This document shows positions 15,104 to 24,720 of a stretch of 64,000 bases of DNA, piece by piece. The translations under genes and the position numbers were made by a program. Numbering within the stretch: position 1 is the first letter of the stretch; each line of letters begins with the position of its first letter. The notes beneath the pieces are model-generated. The model was not told the DNA's origin. It worked only from the letters and a program-made list of their open reading frames with translations, and searched no databases. Source of the DNA: Nocardiopsis alborubida (lineage in GTDB: Bacteria > Actinomycetota > Actinomycetes > Streptosporangiales > Streptosporangiaceae); NCBI RefSeq assembly GCF_012396365.1, contig NZ_JAAXPG010000031.1, forward strand, positions 22,145 through 86,144, read 5' to 3'.

Positions 15104-16534
15104 ATGCAGACGACCCATCTCGTGATTCTCGCCGTGTACATCCTGGCCATGCTCGGGATCGCCCTCTACTTCGTGCGCTCGGGCAGGCTGCGCGGCGGCG
15201 ACGACTTCCTGTTCGCCGGGCGCAGCCTCCCCCGCCCCGTCATGATCGCCACCATGCTGGTCACCTGGGTCGGCTCGGGGACCATCATCGGCGGCGCCAA
15301 CTTCGCCTACACCTACGGCCCCATGGCGGGCATGGTCTTCTTCGCGGGGACGCCGCTGGGCATCCTGGTCCTGCTCCTGGCGGCCCGCCGGATCCGCCGG
15401 GCGTCCCGGCACACCATCCCCGAACTGCTGGAGGTGCGCTTCGGCATCGGCGTGCGCACCGTCGCCGCCGTGGTCACCACCATCGCCTTCCTGGGGCTGA
15501 CCGCCTCGCAGTTCGTCGGCGGCGGGTACGTCGTCAGCCTGGTCACGCCGCTGTCCGCCACCCAGGGAACACTGTTCGTCGCGGTCGTCGTGACGCTGCT
15601 GACCGTCACCGGAGGCCTGTTCTCGGTCGCCTACACCGACTTCGTCTCGGCCATCCTCATCGTGCTCGGCCTGTTCGTGTCGCTGCCGCTGGTGTTCGCC
15701 GCGGTCGGCGGCCCCGGCGCCTACTGGGACGGCCTGCCCGAGCAGGCGACCACCTTCAGCGGTGGACTCACCGCCCTCCAGCTCCTCGGCTACTTCCTCC
15801 CGCTCTTCCTGCTGCTGCTCGCCGACCAGAACATGTACCAGCGCCTGGCCGCGGCCAAGGACGAGCGCGAGGCCCGCTCCTCGACCGCCGGCATGCTCGT
15901 CGGCAGTTTCTTCGTCTTCGTCCCCGTCGTGCTCCTCGCCACCGCCGCCGCGGTCCTCATGCCCGGCATCAACGGTGACATGGCGGTCCTGAGCCTGGCC
16001 TCCGAGGGCTATCTCCCTGCGGTGCTGGGCGGTCTGATCCTGGCCGGGGCGGTCGCCTTCGTCATCACGACCGGATCCTCGTACATGCTCTCCTGCGCCT
16101 CCAACGTCGCCTACGACCTGTACGCCCGCTTCGCCGGGGACGGCGCGGACGAGCGGCGCAAGCTCGTGGTCCAGCGCCTCTCGGTCCTGGGCATCGCCCT
16201 CGCGGGCCTCGCGCTGAGCCTGTTCTTCCCGACCGTGCTGGAGTTGCAGATGTACTCCTACACGGTCTACGGCGCCGCGATCACCCCGGTGGTCCTGTCG
16301 GTGCTGTTCTGGAAGCGCGCGACCACGGCGGGCGCCGTCGCCGCGCTGGTGGTCGGCGCCGCCACCACCATCGGGTGGCAGGTCGCCGGGACCCCGGGCG
16401 GCCTCAACGCGGTCATCGTCGCCCTGCCCTCCGCCCTGGTCGCGCTCGTCGTGGCCAGCCTGGTCACCAAGGCCCCCGACCCGGCGCGGGTGGCCGCGGC
16501 CGAGGCGCCCGCGCCCACCGGAACCGACGCCTGA
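15104..16534 (+). CDS. Sodium:solute symporter (SSS family)
   Basis: This 476-residue polytopic membrane protein has about 13 hydrophobic segments. SSS features include the N-terminal GDDFLFAGRSLP, then MLVTWVGSGTIIGGANFAYT, and the mid-protein DQNMYQRLAAAKDEREAR that follows the sodium-site helices. SSS carriers import sugars, amino acids, vitamins or nucleosides with sodium; the substrate here is not readable. It is preceded by GAAGGTGG before ATG 15104. Its promoter region carries both a CRP-like site and the RpiR-type operator, suggesting carbon-catabolite and substrate control. The natural reading is uptake of a compound that the amidohydrolase then cleaves (inference). Confidence 0.88.
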   Translation: MQTTHLVILAVYILAMLGIALYFVRSGRLRGGDDFLFAGRSLPRPVMIATMLVTWVGSGTIIGGANFAYTYGPMAGMVFFAGTPLGILVLLLAARRIRRASRHTIPELLEVRFGIGVRTVAAVVTTIAFLGLTASQFVGGGYVVSLVTPLSATQGTLFVAVVVTLLTVTGGLFSVAYTDFVSAILIVLGLFVSLPLVFAAVGGPGAYWDGLPEQATTFSGGLTALQLLGYFLPLFLLLLADQNMYQRLAAAKDEREARSSTAGMLVGSFFVFVPVVLLATAAAVLMPGINGDMAVLSLASEGYLPAVLGGLILAGAVAFVITTGSSYMLSCASNVAYDLYARFAGDGADERRKLVVQRLSVLGIALAGLALSLFFPTVLELQMYSYTVYGAAITPVVLSVLFWKRATTAGAVAALVVGAATTIGWQVAGTPGGLNAVIVALPSALVALVVASLVTKAPDPARVAAAEAPAPTGTDA

Positions 16535-16541
16535 CACAGGC

Positions 16542-16570
16542 GGGGACCGCTCCCGACCGGGAGCGGCCCC
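16542..16570 (+). terminator. Hairpin terminator after the symporter
   Basis: CCGCTCCC (16547-16554) pairs with GGGAGCGG (16559-16566) across GACC, extended by GGGG/CCCC on the outside. It separates the symporter from the convergent hsdS-like gene. Confidence 0.6.
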
Positions 16571-16600
16571 CGTCCGCTTTCGCCCTTGGGCGACGCCACC

Positions 16601-17257
16601 TCAAGATGCCGGTGGAGGAGAAGTATCCCCTTCCGGAACCGGAACCCGGCCGGAGAACAGCATGGGCGCGAGAGCCTCGCGCAGGTCGTTCGTGGTGCGA
16701 CTGATCTCGGCGTGCAGGCGGGCCTTGTCGTCCAGGGCGTGGAGCGCCGCCCCGACGGCACGTTGGACGGACAGGGGCGGCAGGGCGGTGGGAAGTGAGC
16801 GCAGGGTGCGTTGCGTGATGGACCTGACGGTGCTCCCGGAGGCGTGTCTGTCGATCCATCTCTGCACCGGTGGCAGAGCCAGGTAGTGCGTCAGGTAGAC
16901 GGGATCGAGCTCCGGTGAGGGGCGCAGCCGCAGTATCTGGGTGCTGTAGAGCCAACCCCGCTGTTCGGGTGCGACGACGGCGAACCGGCCCAGGGTTCCC
17001 GTCCTCGTGCCGACGACGTCCCCGGCTGCGAGCAGGTAGCGGTCCAGGCGCGCGGCGACCGCATCGGCTACGCGCACTGTTTCGGCCCCGTCGACACGGC
17101 GGTCGCGGATGTCCCTCGGACGCACCAGGGGAGTTCCCCTGTCGGTGAACTCCCGACTGGACGTGCCCGCGCCGGACGGCCCGGCCTGGATCTCACAGAC
17201 CTCGCCGAGCTGCTGTTCACGCCAGCCAGCGGGAAGAGGGCCGATCAGGGAATCCAC
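16601..17257 (-). CDS. Type I restriction specificity-like protein with one target domain (half HsdS)
   Basis: The 218-residue product begins VDSLIGPLPAGWREQQLGEV, the usual HsdS opening (PxGW...LG). It contains a single target-recognition domain (about 20-165), then a conserved helical region (PLSVQRAVGAALHALDDKAR and LREALAPMLFSG). Full HsdS proteins have two such units and about 400 residues, so this is a half subunit. Two copies could bind a symmetric site with the methylase (family knowledge). The GTG start at 17257 overlaps the end of the methylase gene by 13 bases, with AAGGAGGT six bases before it inside that gene, so translation is tightly coupled. There is no HsdR gene nearby. Confidence 0.85.
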   Translation of the reverse strand: MDSLIGPLPAGWREQQLGEVCEIQAGPSGAGTSSREFTDRGTPLVRPRDIRDRRVDGAETVRVADAVAARLDRYLLAAGDVVGTRTGTLGRFAVVAPEQRGWLYSTQILRLRPSPELDPVYLTHYLALPPVQRWIDRHASGSTVRSITQRTLRSLPTALPPLSVQRAVGAALHALDDKARLHAEISRTTNDLREALAPMLFSGRVPVPEGDTSPPPAS

Positions 17258-18960
17258 CGGTGCACCTCCTTGAGCAGGTGGCGGACTCTGCTGTCGGTCT
17301 CGGGGACCTGGCCCTCCAGAGCACTGAGCCGCCTCGTCAGCTGGTTGAACCGCTCGGCCGCCTGCGCTCCGGCGCCTTCGGGGTCGTGGCCTGCCGTGAC
17401 GTAGGACGGAGGATGGAGTGAGTGGTCCCGGTTCCGGATCTCGTCGATCCCCACCGCACGGCCCGGGGCTGGAAGTCCGTTCCCGAGTGCTTCTCCACGT
17501 TTCCATGAACGGTAGACGGCGTGTACGGCGTCGATGTCCGGGGGAAGGAGCACTCGGCGGGTCCGGGAGGCCATCGAACCCAGGTCGCCCGCGTCGATGA
17601 ACAGCATCTCGGAACAGCGCCCTGCGGGACTGCGCAGCAGCCAGAGGCTCACCGGGATGCCCGTGGTCGGGAAGAGCTGACTGGGAAACGCCACCACGGC
17701 CTCCACGGCCCCGTCCTCGACCATGGCCGAGCGGATCCTGCGTTCGTCCGGGTGGTCGGAGAAGGCGGCGTTGGTCGGCATCAGGACACCGGCCCTGCCG
17801 TTCGGAGCGAGCATCGTCACGACGTGCTGAAGCCAGGCGAAGTTCGCGTTCGACTCCGGAGGGAGCCCGTAGGGGAAACAGCGTTCATCCCGACGGACGG
17901 GCGTGGGCCAGTCGAGTGGTGGGGATCCTGGAGGGCCGAAGACGGTCGGCAACCGCGCGTTGAAGGGTGGATTGGTGATGACGAGGTCGGCTGGGGAGAG
18001 GTCCGGGAGCAGCCCCGGCTCGACGGCCTCTGTCAGGAGGTCGGCTTCCACGCCGTGGATGCGGAGGTTCATCCCCGCGGTACGCGTTTGATCGGTGTGG
18101 CCCCCGGCGCCGCTGAGCCTGTGGGACGTGGCGGACGAACCGTTGCGCAGTCGCTTGTCCGCGGCGATCAGGAACTCCCCGGTCCGGCAGAACGGATCGT
18201 GGACGTGGGCGGAGGGCGCGGTGTCGGTGACGAGCAGTCCGACGACCGCCTCCACCAAGCTGTCGGGAGTGCGCAGGATTCCTGTGGACCTGTCCTCCTC
18301 CAGGATCGAGAGCAGGAGGTCGAAGGCGATGACCAGTTTCTCCGTGCGGTCATCGCCGGAACCGATGAGCGCGATGTTCCTGAGGGCCCTGTACGGGTCC
18401 TTCTTGCCCAGCGCGTCAAGAGAGAGGGAGAGGCGCGGGCGGAGGAGGGCCGTGACGTCGTCCGGCAGGTCTGTGGGACCGGACGGGGACTCGATGTGCA
18501 GCAGTAGTTCCCGCCAGGCGTCCGTGTGCTCCGCGTGCATGTACAGGAGGTCGAGAAGGAGGTAGCAGCTCTCGGAGGGGGGGAAGTACCCACGGAGTCC
18601 GTCCAGAGCGTGCCAGAGCAGGCGCTCGACCTCGCGGACGGTCTTGTCGAAACCCTCCCCTCCCGCGTCGGGTGCGGAGGAGGGAAGGGGTTCTCCCGTG
18701 CCTTGGGCCCTGATACTGGCGCGTACGCGGTCCGCGTAGGTGGTGCCGGTGGGCTCGTGCGGCTGTCGGGCGTTGACGGGTACGGCACGCGAGGACAGCC
18801 AGTCGGCGACCTGGTCGAGGTCGAACAGCTCCCGTTCGGCGTCCGCCGGTTCGGGGAAGTCGGGCCCGCGCTTGCGCCAGTTGGTGACCGCGGCGCGGCT
18901 GACCCCGGCGTACCTGGCCAGCTGCGCGCGCGACACCAGGGTCGGCCCTTCCTTGCTCAC
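17245..18960 (-). CDS. N-6 adenine DNA methylase (HsdM-like) with N-terminal helix-turn-helix
   Basis: The 571-residue protein starts at GTG 18960, with GAGGAGG six bases upstream. Residues 9-31 (VSRAQLARYAGVSRAAVTNW is the core) form a helix-turn-helix, which classical HsdM lacks. The middle (about 105-250) is the helical N-terminal region of HsdM. The methylase core has motif I as DPFCRTGEFL (255-264) and the catalytic motif NPPF (330-333). Motif I is unusual: the expected DPxxGTGGFL has Arg and Glu in place of two glycines, so cofactor binding may be altered. It lies 10 bases after the Abi-like gene and overlaps the half HsdS. It probably methylates adenine at sites chosen by the S subunit, and the added domain could give autoregulation. 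Confidence 0.85.
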   Translation of the reverse strand: MSKEGPTLVSRAQLARYAGVSRAAVTNWRKRGPDFPEPADAERELFDLDQVADWLSSRAVPVNARQPHEPTGTTYADRVRASIRAQGTGEPLPSSAPDAGGEGFDKTVREVERLLWHALDGLRGYFPPSESCYLLLDLLYMHAEHTDAWRELLLHIESPSGPTDLPDDVTALLRPRLSLSLDALGKKDPYRALRNIALIGSGDDRTEKLVIAFDLLLSILEEDRSTGILRTPDSLVEAVVGLLVTDTAPSAHVHDPFCRTGEFLIAADKRLRNGSSATSHRLSGAGGHTDQTRTAGMNLRIHGVEADLLTEAVEPGLLPDLSPADLVITNPPFNARLPTVFGPPGSPPLDWPTPVRRDERCFPYGLPPESNANFAWLQHVVTMLAPNGRAGVLMPTNAAFSDHPDERRIRSAMVEDGAVEAVVAFPSQLFPTTGIPVSLWLLRSPAGRCSEMLFIDAGDLGSMASRTRRVLLPPDIDAVHAVYRSWKRGEALGNGLPAPGRAVGIDEIRNRDHSLHPPSYVTAGHDPEGAGAQAAERFNQLTRRLSALEGQVPETDSRVRHLLKEVHRWIP

Positions 18961-18970
18961 GATGGCCTCC

Positions 18971-19618
18971 TCAGGGGTTCGGCGGGAGTTCGCCCCGGCA
19001 CATCTGCTCCTTGACCAGGAGCACTTCGGGGACCCGGTCCAGGTGCCTGATGCCGCTGGCCGCCTCCGAGTTGATGCAGGACAGGACGCGGTAGATCGTG
19101 CTGTGGTCGGCTTCCAGGTGGCGGTGGTGGATGGGCTCGTGGTGCATGATGCGGTTGCGGAAGGTGCGCAGGTAGTCCAGCTCCCTGCGCAGGTTCTCAC
19201 GCGGCCCGCTGTAGGAGGGGAAGGCGCGGTGCAGGGCCGTTCGCCAGAGGCTGCGGTCATAGCGGGAAACCAGGAGGAAGGACCAGAAGCCGAAGGACAG
19301 TTCGGTGACGACGTCGTCCGGGGCCGCGAGGGAGCCCCTCCGGAGGCAGGTCTCCCTCGCCTGGTCCACGAGCTGGAGGCCTCTGGGATGGAGCGGGGCC
19401 GCGCGCCACCAGTCCGCCCGCTCGAAGTGGTCGGACAGCCGGTCGTGCATGGAGTTGCGCAGCGCCAGCTCGAGAACGTGCAGGGGGTGGTAGAAGGCAG
19501 CGGAGACGGCGACGTTCCAGTGGTACAGGCGGGCCGCCCTGGCAGCGTCTCCGCCGCAGCTGGCGATGTAGGGAGCCAGGCGCGGACGCGAGTAGACGGT
19601 GTACATCCACTCCGGCAT
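18971..19618 (-). CDS. Abi family protein with HEPN-type RNase motif
   Basis: The 215-residue protein matches the Abi_2/AbiD-AbiF group. Features seen are LHVLELALRNSMHDRL (47-61), FGFWSFLLVSRYDRSLW (109-125) and, near the middle, LRTFRNRIMHHEPI (150-163). The last contains the R-N-x3-H catalytic signature of HEPN ribonucleases (Arg154, His159 or His160). Such proteins abort phage infection by cutting RNA (family knowledge). It is the first gene of a minus-strand operon with the methylase (10-base gap) and half HsdS. ATG 19618 is taken as the start because the protein then begins like its family. The open frame extends 127 codons further upstream but with unlike composition, and no strong Shine-Dalgarno is seen at either place. 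Confidence 0.85.
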   Translation of the reverse strand: MPEWMYTVYSRPRLAPYIASCGGDAARAARLYHWNVAVSAAFYHPLHVLELALRNSMHDRLSDHFERADWWRAAPLHPRGLQLVDQARETCLRRGSLAAPDDVVTELSFGFWSFLLVSRYDRSLWRTALHRAFPSYSGPRENLRRELDYLRTFRNRIMHHEPIHHRHLEADHSTIYRVLSCINSEAASGIRHLDRVPEVLLVKEQMCRGELPPNP

Positions 19619-20026
19619 GTCGTCGCTCAACAGGGCCTTCTTCCGTCTCGGTCGGGGGGGCGGGGGCTGTCTGCTCCGAGTTCCGCGTGGTAGCGTTGAG
19701 GACGTAAGCCCCGGGCCGCCTCTGCTCAGCACGCCACCCGGGGCACAGCTGTGTCCGGGGGCGGCACAGGTGCGGGGGCTCGGGAACCACGGGGTCCGCG
19801 TCGTCCAACTTGGTGTCCACGGTACAGGCGCGCGATGGAGAAGGCAAGCGCACTGCAATGCGTGAATTTTGTTAACACCATGGCGGTCGACTGGTTCCAC
19901 GGCCATTCCCCTGGGATCTGGCCTGTTCAAGGGGGCATAGAGGGCAGAGGGCGTCAGTGTGCCGTTGCCTGCGAGCTTCCGCAGGGGGCATACCTCCATA
20001 CTGTTAACAGAATGGGGGAGGTGCCC
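19619..20026. other. Gene-free region upstream of the Abi/methylase operon
   Basis: About 400 bases without a convincing gene. The part at 19850-19900 is markedly AT-richer than its surroundings (GAATTTTGTTAACACC) and should hold the promoter of the minus-strand operon. GTTAAC occurs twice (19871-19876 and 20003-20008), the second inside the palindrome CTGTTAACAG (20001-20010). These hexamers are rare in such GC-rich DNA and could be binding sites. No clear -35/-10 pair could be fixed. Confidence 0.4.
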
Positions 20027-20050
20027 GCCAAGCCCGGTCCGGGGCCTGGC
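20027..20050 (-). terminator. Hairpin terminator after sdaA
   Basis: GCCAAGCCC (20027-20035) and GGGCCTGGC (20042-20050) pair with one mismatch, 11 bases past the sdaA stop. Confidence 0.45.
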
Positions 20051-20060
20051 GCGGGTGGTT

Positions 20061-21473
20061 TCAGCACTCGATGACGTTGACGGCCAGGCCGCCGCGCGAG
20101 GTCTCCTTGTACTTGTCCATCATGTCGCGGCCGGTGTCGCGCATGGTCCGGATGACCTTGTCCAGCGACACGAAGTGGCTGCCGTCGCCGCGCAGCGCGA
20201 TGCGCGCGGCGCTGATCGCCTTGACCGAAGCCAGCGCGTTGCGCTCGATGCACGGCACCTGCACCAGGCCGCCGATGGGGTCGCAGGTCAGCCCCAGGTT
20301 GTGCTCCATGGCGATCTCCGCGGCGTTCTCCACCTGGGCGGGGGTGCCGCCCAGCACCTCGGCCAGCCCGGCGGCGGCCATCGAGGAGGCCGAGCCCACC
20401 TCGCCCTGGCAGCCCACCTCGGCGCCCGAGATCGACGCGTTCTGCTTGAACAGGATGCCCACGGCCCCCGCGGTCAGCAGGAAGCGCACCACGCCCTCGT
20501 CGCCCGCGCCCGGACTGAAGTGCAGGTAGTAGTGCAGCACGGCGGGCACGATGCCCGCCGCCCCGTTGGTCGGCGCGGTCACCACGCGGCCGCCCGCGGC
20601 GTTCTCCTCGTTCACGGCCAGCGCGTAGAGCGTGATCCAGTCGCTGCCGCGCATGGGGTCGGAGTCCACCCCCGTCGGCGCCAGCAGGCCCGACTCGTCG
20701 CAGTTGCCGCCCAGCTGCCGGTACAGGCGGTGCGCCCGCCGGGGCACCTTCAGCCCGCCGGGCAGGCTGCCCTCGGTGTTCACCCCGCGGCGCACGCACT
20801 GGCGCATCGCCTCCCACAGCACGAGCAGCTCGGCGCGCACCTGCGCGGGGGAGCGGCCGAAGGCCCGCTCGTTGGCGAGCATGACCGCGCTGATCGACAT
20901 CCCGGTGTCGGCGCAGATCCCCAGCAGTTCCTCGGCGCTGCCGAAGGGGTGGGGCACCTCGGTGTCGTCGGCCTTGATCCGGTCCGCGCCCGCCGCGCGC
21001 TCGTCCACGACGAACCCGCCGCCCACCGAGTAGTACACCTTCGCCGCCAGCTCGGATCCGGAGGAGTCCAGCGCCGTGAACCGCATCCCGTTGGGGTGGT
21101 CGGGCAGGCTCTCCCTGCGGCGGAAGTCCACGTCCACGGCCGAGTCGAAGGCCACCGGCGGACCCTCGGGCCCGCCCAGGTACAGGGTCCGCTCCTCGCG
21201 CACCCGCTCCACCAGCTCGGGGACCGCGTCCACGTCCACGTGCTCGGGGGTGTGCCCCATCAGTCCCAGGACCACCGCCCGGTCACTGCCGTGCCCCTTG
21301 CCGGTGAGCGCCAGGGAACCGTACAGCTCCGCGCGCACGTGGGCCACGCCGTCGAGCAGGCCCTCCTCGCGCAGTCCGGCCACGAACGTGCGCGCGGCCT
21401 TCATCGGCCCGACCGTGTGCGAGCTGGACGGTCCGATTCCGATCTTGAACAGGTCGAACACGCTGATGGCCAT
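20061..21473 (-). CDS. sdaA: L-serine ammonia-lyase (serine dehydratase), iron-sulfur type
   Basis: This 470-residue single-chain enzyme converts L-serine to pyruvate and ammonia with a [4Fe-4S] cluster. The N-terminal beta domain begins ISVFDLFKIGIGPSSSHTVG, the family hallmark. The C-terminal alpha domain has GGNCDESGLL, APTNGAAGIVPAVLHYY and the cluster-ligand cysteines in TCDPIGGLVQVPCIERN. The start is ATG 21473 with GAGGAGGA eight bases before it. It lies downstream of glyA by about 80 bases on the same strand. The glycine cleavage system and SHMT interconvert glycine and serine, and this enzyme drains serine to pyruvate, so the riboswitch-led operon forms a complete glycine disposal route. 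Confidence 0.94.
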   Translation of the reverse strand: MAISVFDLFKIGIGPSSSHTVGPMKAARTFVAGLREEGLLDGVAHVRAELYGSLALTGKGHGSDRAVVLGLMGHTPEHVDVDAVPELVERVREERTLYLGGPEGPPVAFDSAVDVDFRRRESLPDHPNGMRFTALDSSGSELAAKVYYSVGGGFVVDERAAGADRIKADDTEVPHPFGSAEELLGICADTGMSISAVMLANERAFGRSPAQVRAELLVLWEAMRQCVRRGVNTEGSLPGGLKVPRRAHRLYRQLGGNCDESGLLAPTGVDSDPMRGSDWITLYALAVNEENAAGGRVVTAPTNGAAGIVPAVLHYYLHFSPGAGDEGVVRFLLTAGAVGILFKQNASISGAEVGCQGEVGSASSMAAAGLAEVLGGTPAQVENAAEIAMEHNLGLTCDPIGGLVQVPCIERNALASVKAISAARIALRGDGSHFVSLDKVIRTMRDTGRDMMDKYKETSRGGLAVNVIEC

Positions 21474-21551
21474 GGCTGTCCTCCTCGTCGAGTACAGGGC
21501 CCGGGGCATGAGGGTGCCGTGCGGGGCCGCCAGGCCCCGCACGGCGGGGCT

Positions 21552-22820
<1,269 letters not shown>

Positions 22821-22827
22821 CGGGGGC

Positions 22828-23208
22828 CTACTCCTCGCCTTCGGTCAGCTTGGTGTACTCCTCGGCGGAGAGAAGGTCGGAGGGCTCCTCGGAGATCCGG
22901 GCCCTGAACAGCCAACCGTCCTCGAAGGGCGAGGAGTTGATGGTCTCGGGCTCGTTCTCCAGGATCGCGTTGACCTCGACGACCTCACCGCTCACGGGCG
23001 AGTAGACGTCGCTGACGGACTTGGTGGACTCCACCTCGCCGCACGGCTCGTCCGCGGACACCTCGCTGCCGACCTCGGGCACCTCGACGTAGACGATGTC
23101 GCCCAGGGACTCGGCGGCGAACGAGGTGATCCCTACGGTGGCGATCCCGTCCTCGACCACGACCCACTCGTGTTTGGCGGTGTAACCCAGCTCCGTGGGA
23201 ACGCTCAC
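22828..23208 (-). CDS. gcvH: Glycine cleavage system H protein
   Basis: GcvH carries lipoyl-bound aminomethyl between the P, T and L proteins. The 126-residue protein opens ELGYTAKHEWV, contains the lipoylated lysine in VESTKSVSDVYSPVSGEVVE (Lys64), and ends with the acidic helix typical of H proteins. The start ATG 23208 has AAGGAGAG upstream. It lies 157 bases after gcvT; that gap holds a stable hairpin (23297-23322) which may lower expression or protect the message. The P protein gene gcvP is not in this cluster, so it must be elsewhere in the genome. Confidence 0.96.
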   Translation of the reverse strand: MSVPTELGYTAKHEWVVVEDGIATVGITSFAAESLGDIVYVEVPEVGSEVSADEPCGEVESTKSVSDVYSPVSGEVVEVNAILENEPETINSSPFEDGWLFRARISEEPSDLLSAEEYTKLTEGEE

Positions 23209-23365
23209 TTCAACTCTCCTTGGAGGTGTTCCATTTTCCTGCCGCGCGCCCGTACGGCTGCCCGGCCCGGCCTACGCCCGGTCGCGCCCCGTGCGTGCGG
23301 GTCCCCTGTGGGGGGATCCCGCCGCGAGGGGCGTGCGGGCCTTCGGGGTGTGAAGGCCCCTGCTC

Positions 23366-24478
23366 CTACGACTGCCGCTTGTAGAACGGCAGCTCGACCA
23401 CGTCGACGTCCTCGCCCCGCCCGCGCACGTCCACGGTGAACGCGCCGGTCGAGGTGTCGAGGTCGCCGTCCACGTAGGCCATGGCGATGGGGCGGCCCAG
23501 GGTGGGTGAGGGCGCGCCGCTGGTGATGGTTCCGACGGAGGTGCCGTCGCGCAGGACCTCCTGGCCCTGGCGCAGCGGGCGGCGCCCGCGCGCGACGAGG
23601 CCGATGAGGCGGCGGGGACGGGAGGAACGGGAGGCCTCCTCCAGGGCCGCGCGGCCCACGAAGTCGCCCTTGTCGAACTTCACGACCCGGCCCAGACCGG
23701 CGTCGAAGGGGGTGAGGTCGGCGGTCAGCTCCTGCCCGTACAGCGGCATCCCGGCCTCCATGCGCAGGGTGTCGCGTGCGGAGAGCCCGGCGGGGACGAG
23801 GCCGTGCCGCCCGCCCTCGGCCATGAGGGCCTCCCACACCCGGGGGGCCTTCTCCGCGGGGCTGACGAAGATCTCGAAACCGTCCTCGCCGGTGTAGCCG
23901 GTGCGGGCGAGCAGGACGGGCTCACCGGCGACGGTGTGCTCGTACCCGGCGTAGTAGCGGATGCCGTCCAGGTCGGCGTCGGTCAGCGGCGCCAGGACGT
24001 CGACGGCGCGCGGCCCCTGGACGGCGATCAGCGCGTACTCGGCCGACTCGTCGCGGACCTCGACGTCGAAGCCCGCGGCCCGCTCGGCCAGGGCCGGGGC
24101 GACGACCGCGGTGTTGGCGGCGTTGGCCACGACGAGGTACTCGTCCTCGCGCAGCCGGTAGACGATGAGGTCGTCCAGGACACCGCCGTCCTCGGCGGTG
24201 ATCATGGAGTACCGGGCGCGTCCCACCTTGACCCGGGACAGGTGGCCGACCAGCGCGTGGTCGAGGGCCTGGGCGGCCTGCGGGCCGGTCAGCCGGATCT
24301 CGCCCATGTGGGAGAGGTCGAACAGGCCCGCGGCCTCGCGTACCGCACGGTGCTCGGCGGTCTCGCTGCCGTAGCGCAGCGGCATGAGCCACCCGGCGAA
24401 GTCGACGAGGGTGGCGCCGGCCTTCTCGTGGATCTCGCGCAGCGCTGTCGCGCGCGGCGCGGATGAGGCGTCTGACAT
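23366..24478 (-). CDS. gcvT: Glycine cleavage system T protein (aminomethyltransferase)
   Basis: GcvT transfers the methylene group from the H-protein lipoyl arm to tetrahydrofolate and releases ammonia. The 370-residue product shows AGWLMPLRYGSETAEHRAVR, GLFDLSHMGEI, then YTGEDGFEIFVSP and the C-terminal barrel with GRPIAMAYVD. The start ATG 24478 follows GGGAG, and the longer open frame back to 24583 is riboswitch sequence. The message begins with a tandem glycine riboswitch about 65 bases upstream, so expression should rise with glycine. A GCGGGTCCCC/GGGGATCCCGC hairpin lies between its stop and gcvH. Confidence 0.97.
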   Translation of the reverse strand: MSDASSAPRATALREIHEKAGATLVDFAGWLMPLRYGSETAEHRAVREAAGLFDLSHMGEIRLTGPQAAQALDHALVGHLSRVKVGRARYSMITAEDGGVLDDLIVYRLREDEYLVVANAANTAVVAPALAERAAGFDVEVRDESAEYALIAVQGPRAVDVLAPLTDADLDGIRYYAGYEHTVAGEPVLLARTGYTGEDGFEIFVSPAEKAPRVWEALMAEGGRHGLVPAGLSARDTLRMEAGMPLYGQELTADLTPFDAGLGRVVKFDKGDFVGRAALEEASRSSRPRRLIGLVARGRRPLRQGQEVLRDGTSVGTITSGAPSPTLGRPIAMAYVDGDLDTSTGAFTVDVRGRGEDVDVVELPFYKRQS

Positions 24479-24542
24479 GGGCACTCCCGAGAGGATGGGC
24501 GTCGTGACGTGCGTGGCGTTGCCATCCTCCCCCTCTGTCATC

Positions 24543-24720
24543 TGTGCCTGAGAGCTTCGCCGCGCGCTCGGCGCGGCTTGCACCTTCGGCGAGGGACGGC
24601 TGTCCCTGCTTTCCAGAGTGGTCTCGCCCGTACGGTCCGCTGTGCCTGAGAGGTTGTCTTCGGGGAGGGATTGCTCCTTCGGCGGCCCGCGCTGGATACG
24701 CGGGCACTCTCCCGTACGGG
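24543..24720 (-). promoter_or_regulatory. Tandem glycine riboswitch upstream of gcvT
   Basis: Read on the minus strand, two similar aptamers follow each other. The first (about 24720-24641) opens CGGGAGAGTGCCCGCG, contains GCCGCCGAAGGAGCAA and closes with CTCTCAGGCA. The second (about 24634-24544) opens CGGGCGAGACC, contains TCGCCGAAGGTGCAAG and closes with GCTCTCAGGCA. These are the conserved P1, core and 3' CTCAGGCA elements of the gcvT RNA class, in the usual cooperative two-aptamer arrangement. It lies 65 bases from the gcvT start. The expression platform is not obvious; either transcription control or access to the ribosome site is possible. The sequence from here to 24982 holds no gene. 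Confidence 0.93.

Noticed and set aside
19619..19999. N-terminal extension of the Abi protein by 127 codons
   Set aside because: The extension is proline/serine/arginine-rich without GC-ending codon preference, and the family begins near the chosen Met.
19871..20008. The two GTTAAC hexamers as ends of a mobile island carrying the Abi operon
   Set aside because: Both lie on the same side of the operon and no matching repeat was noticed on the other side near 16,570-16,600.
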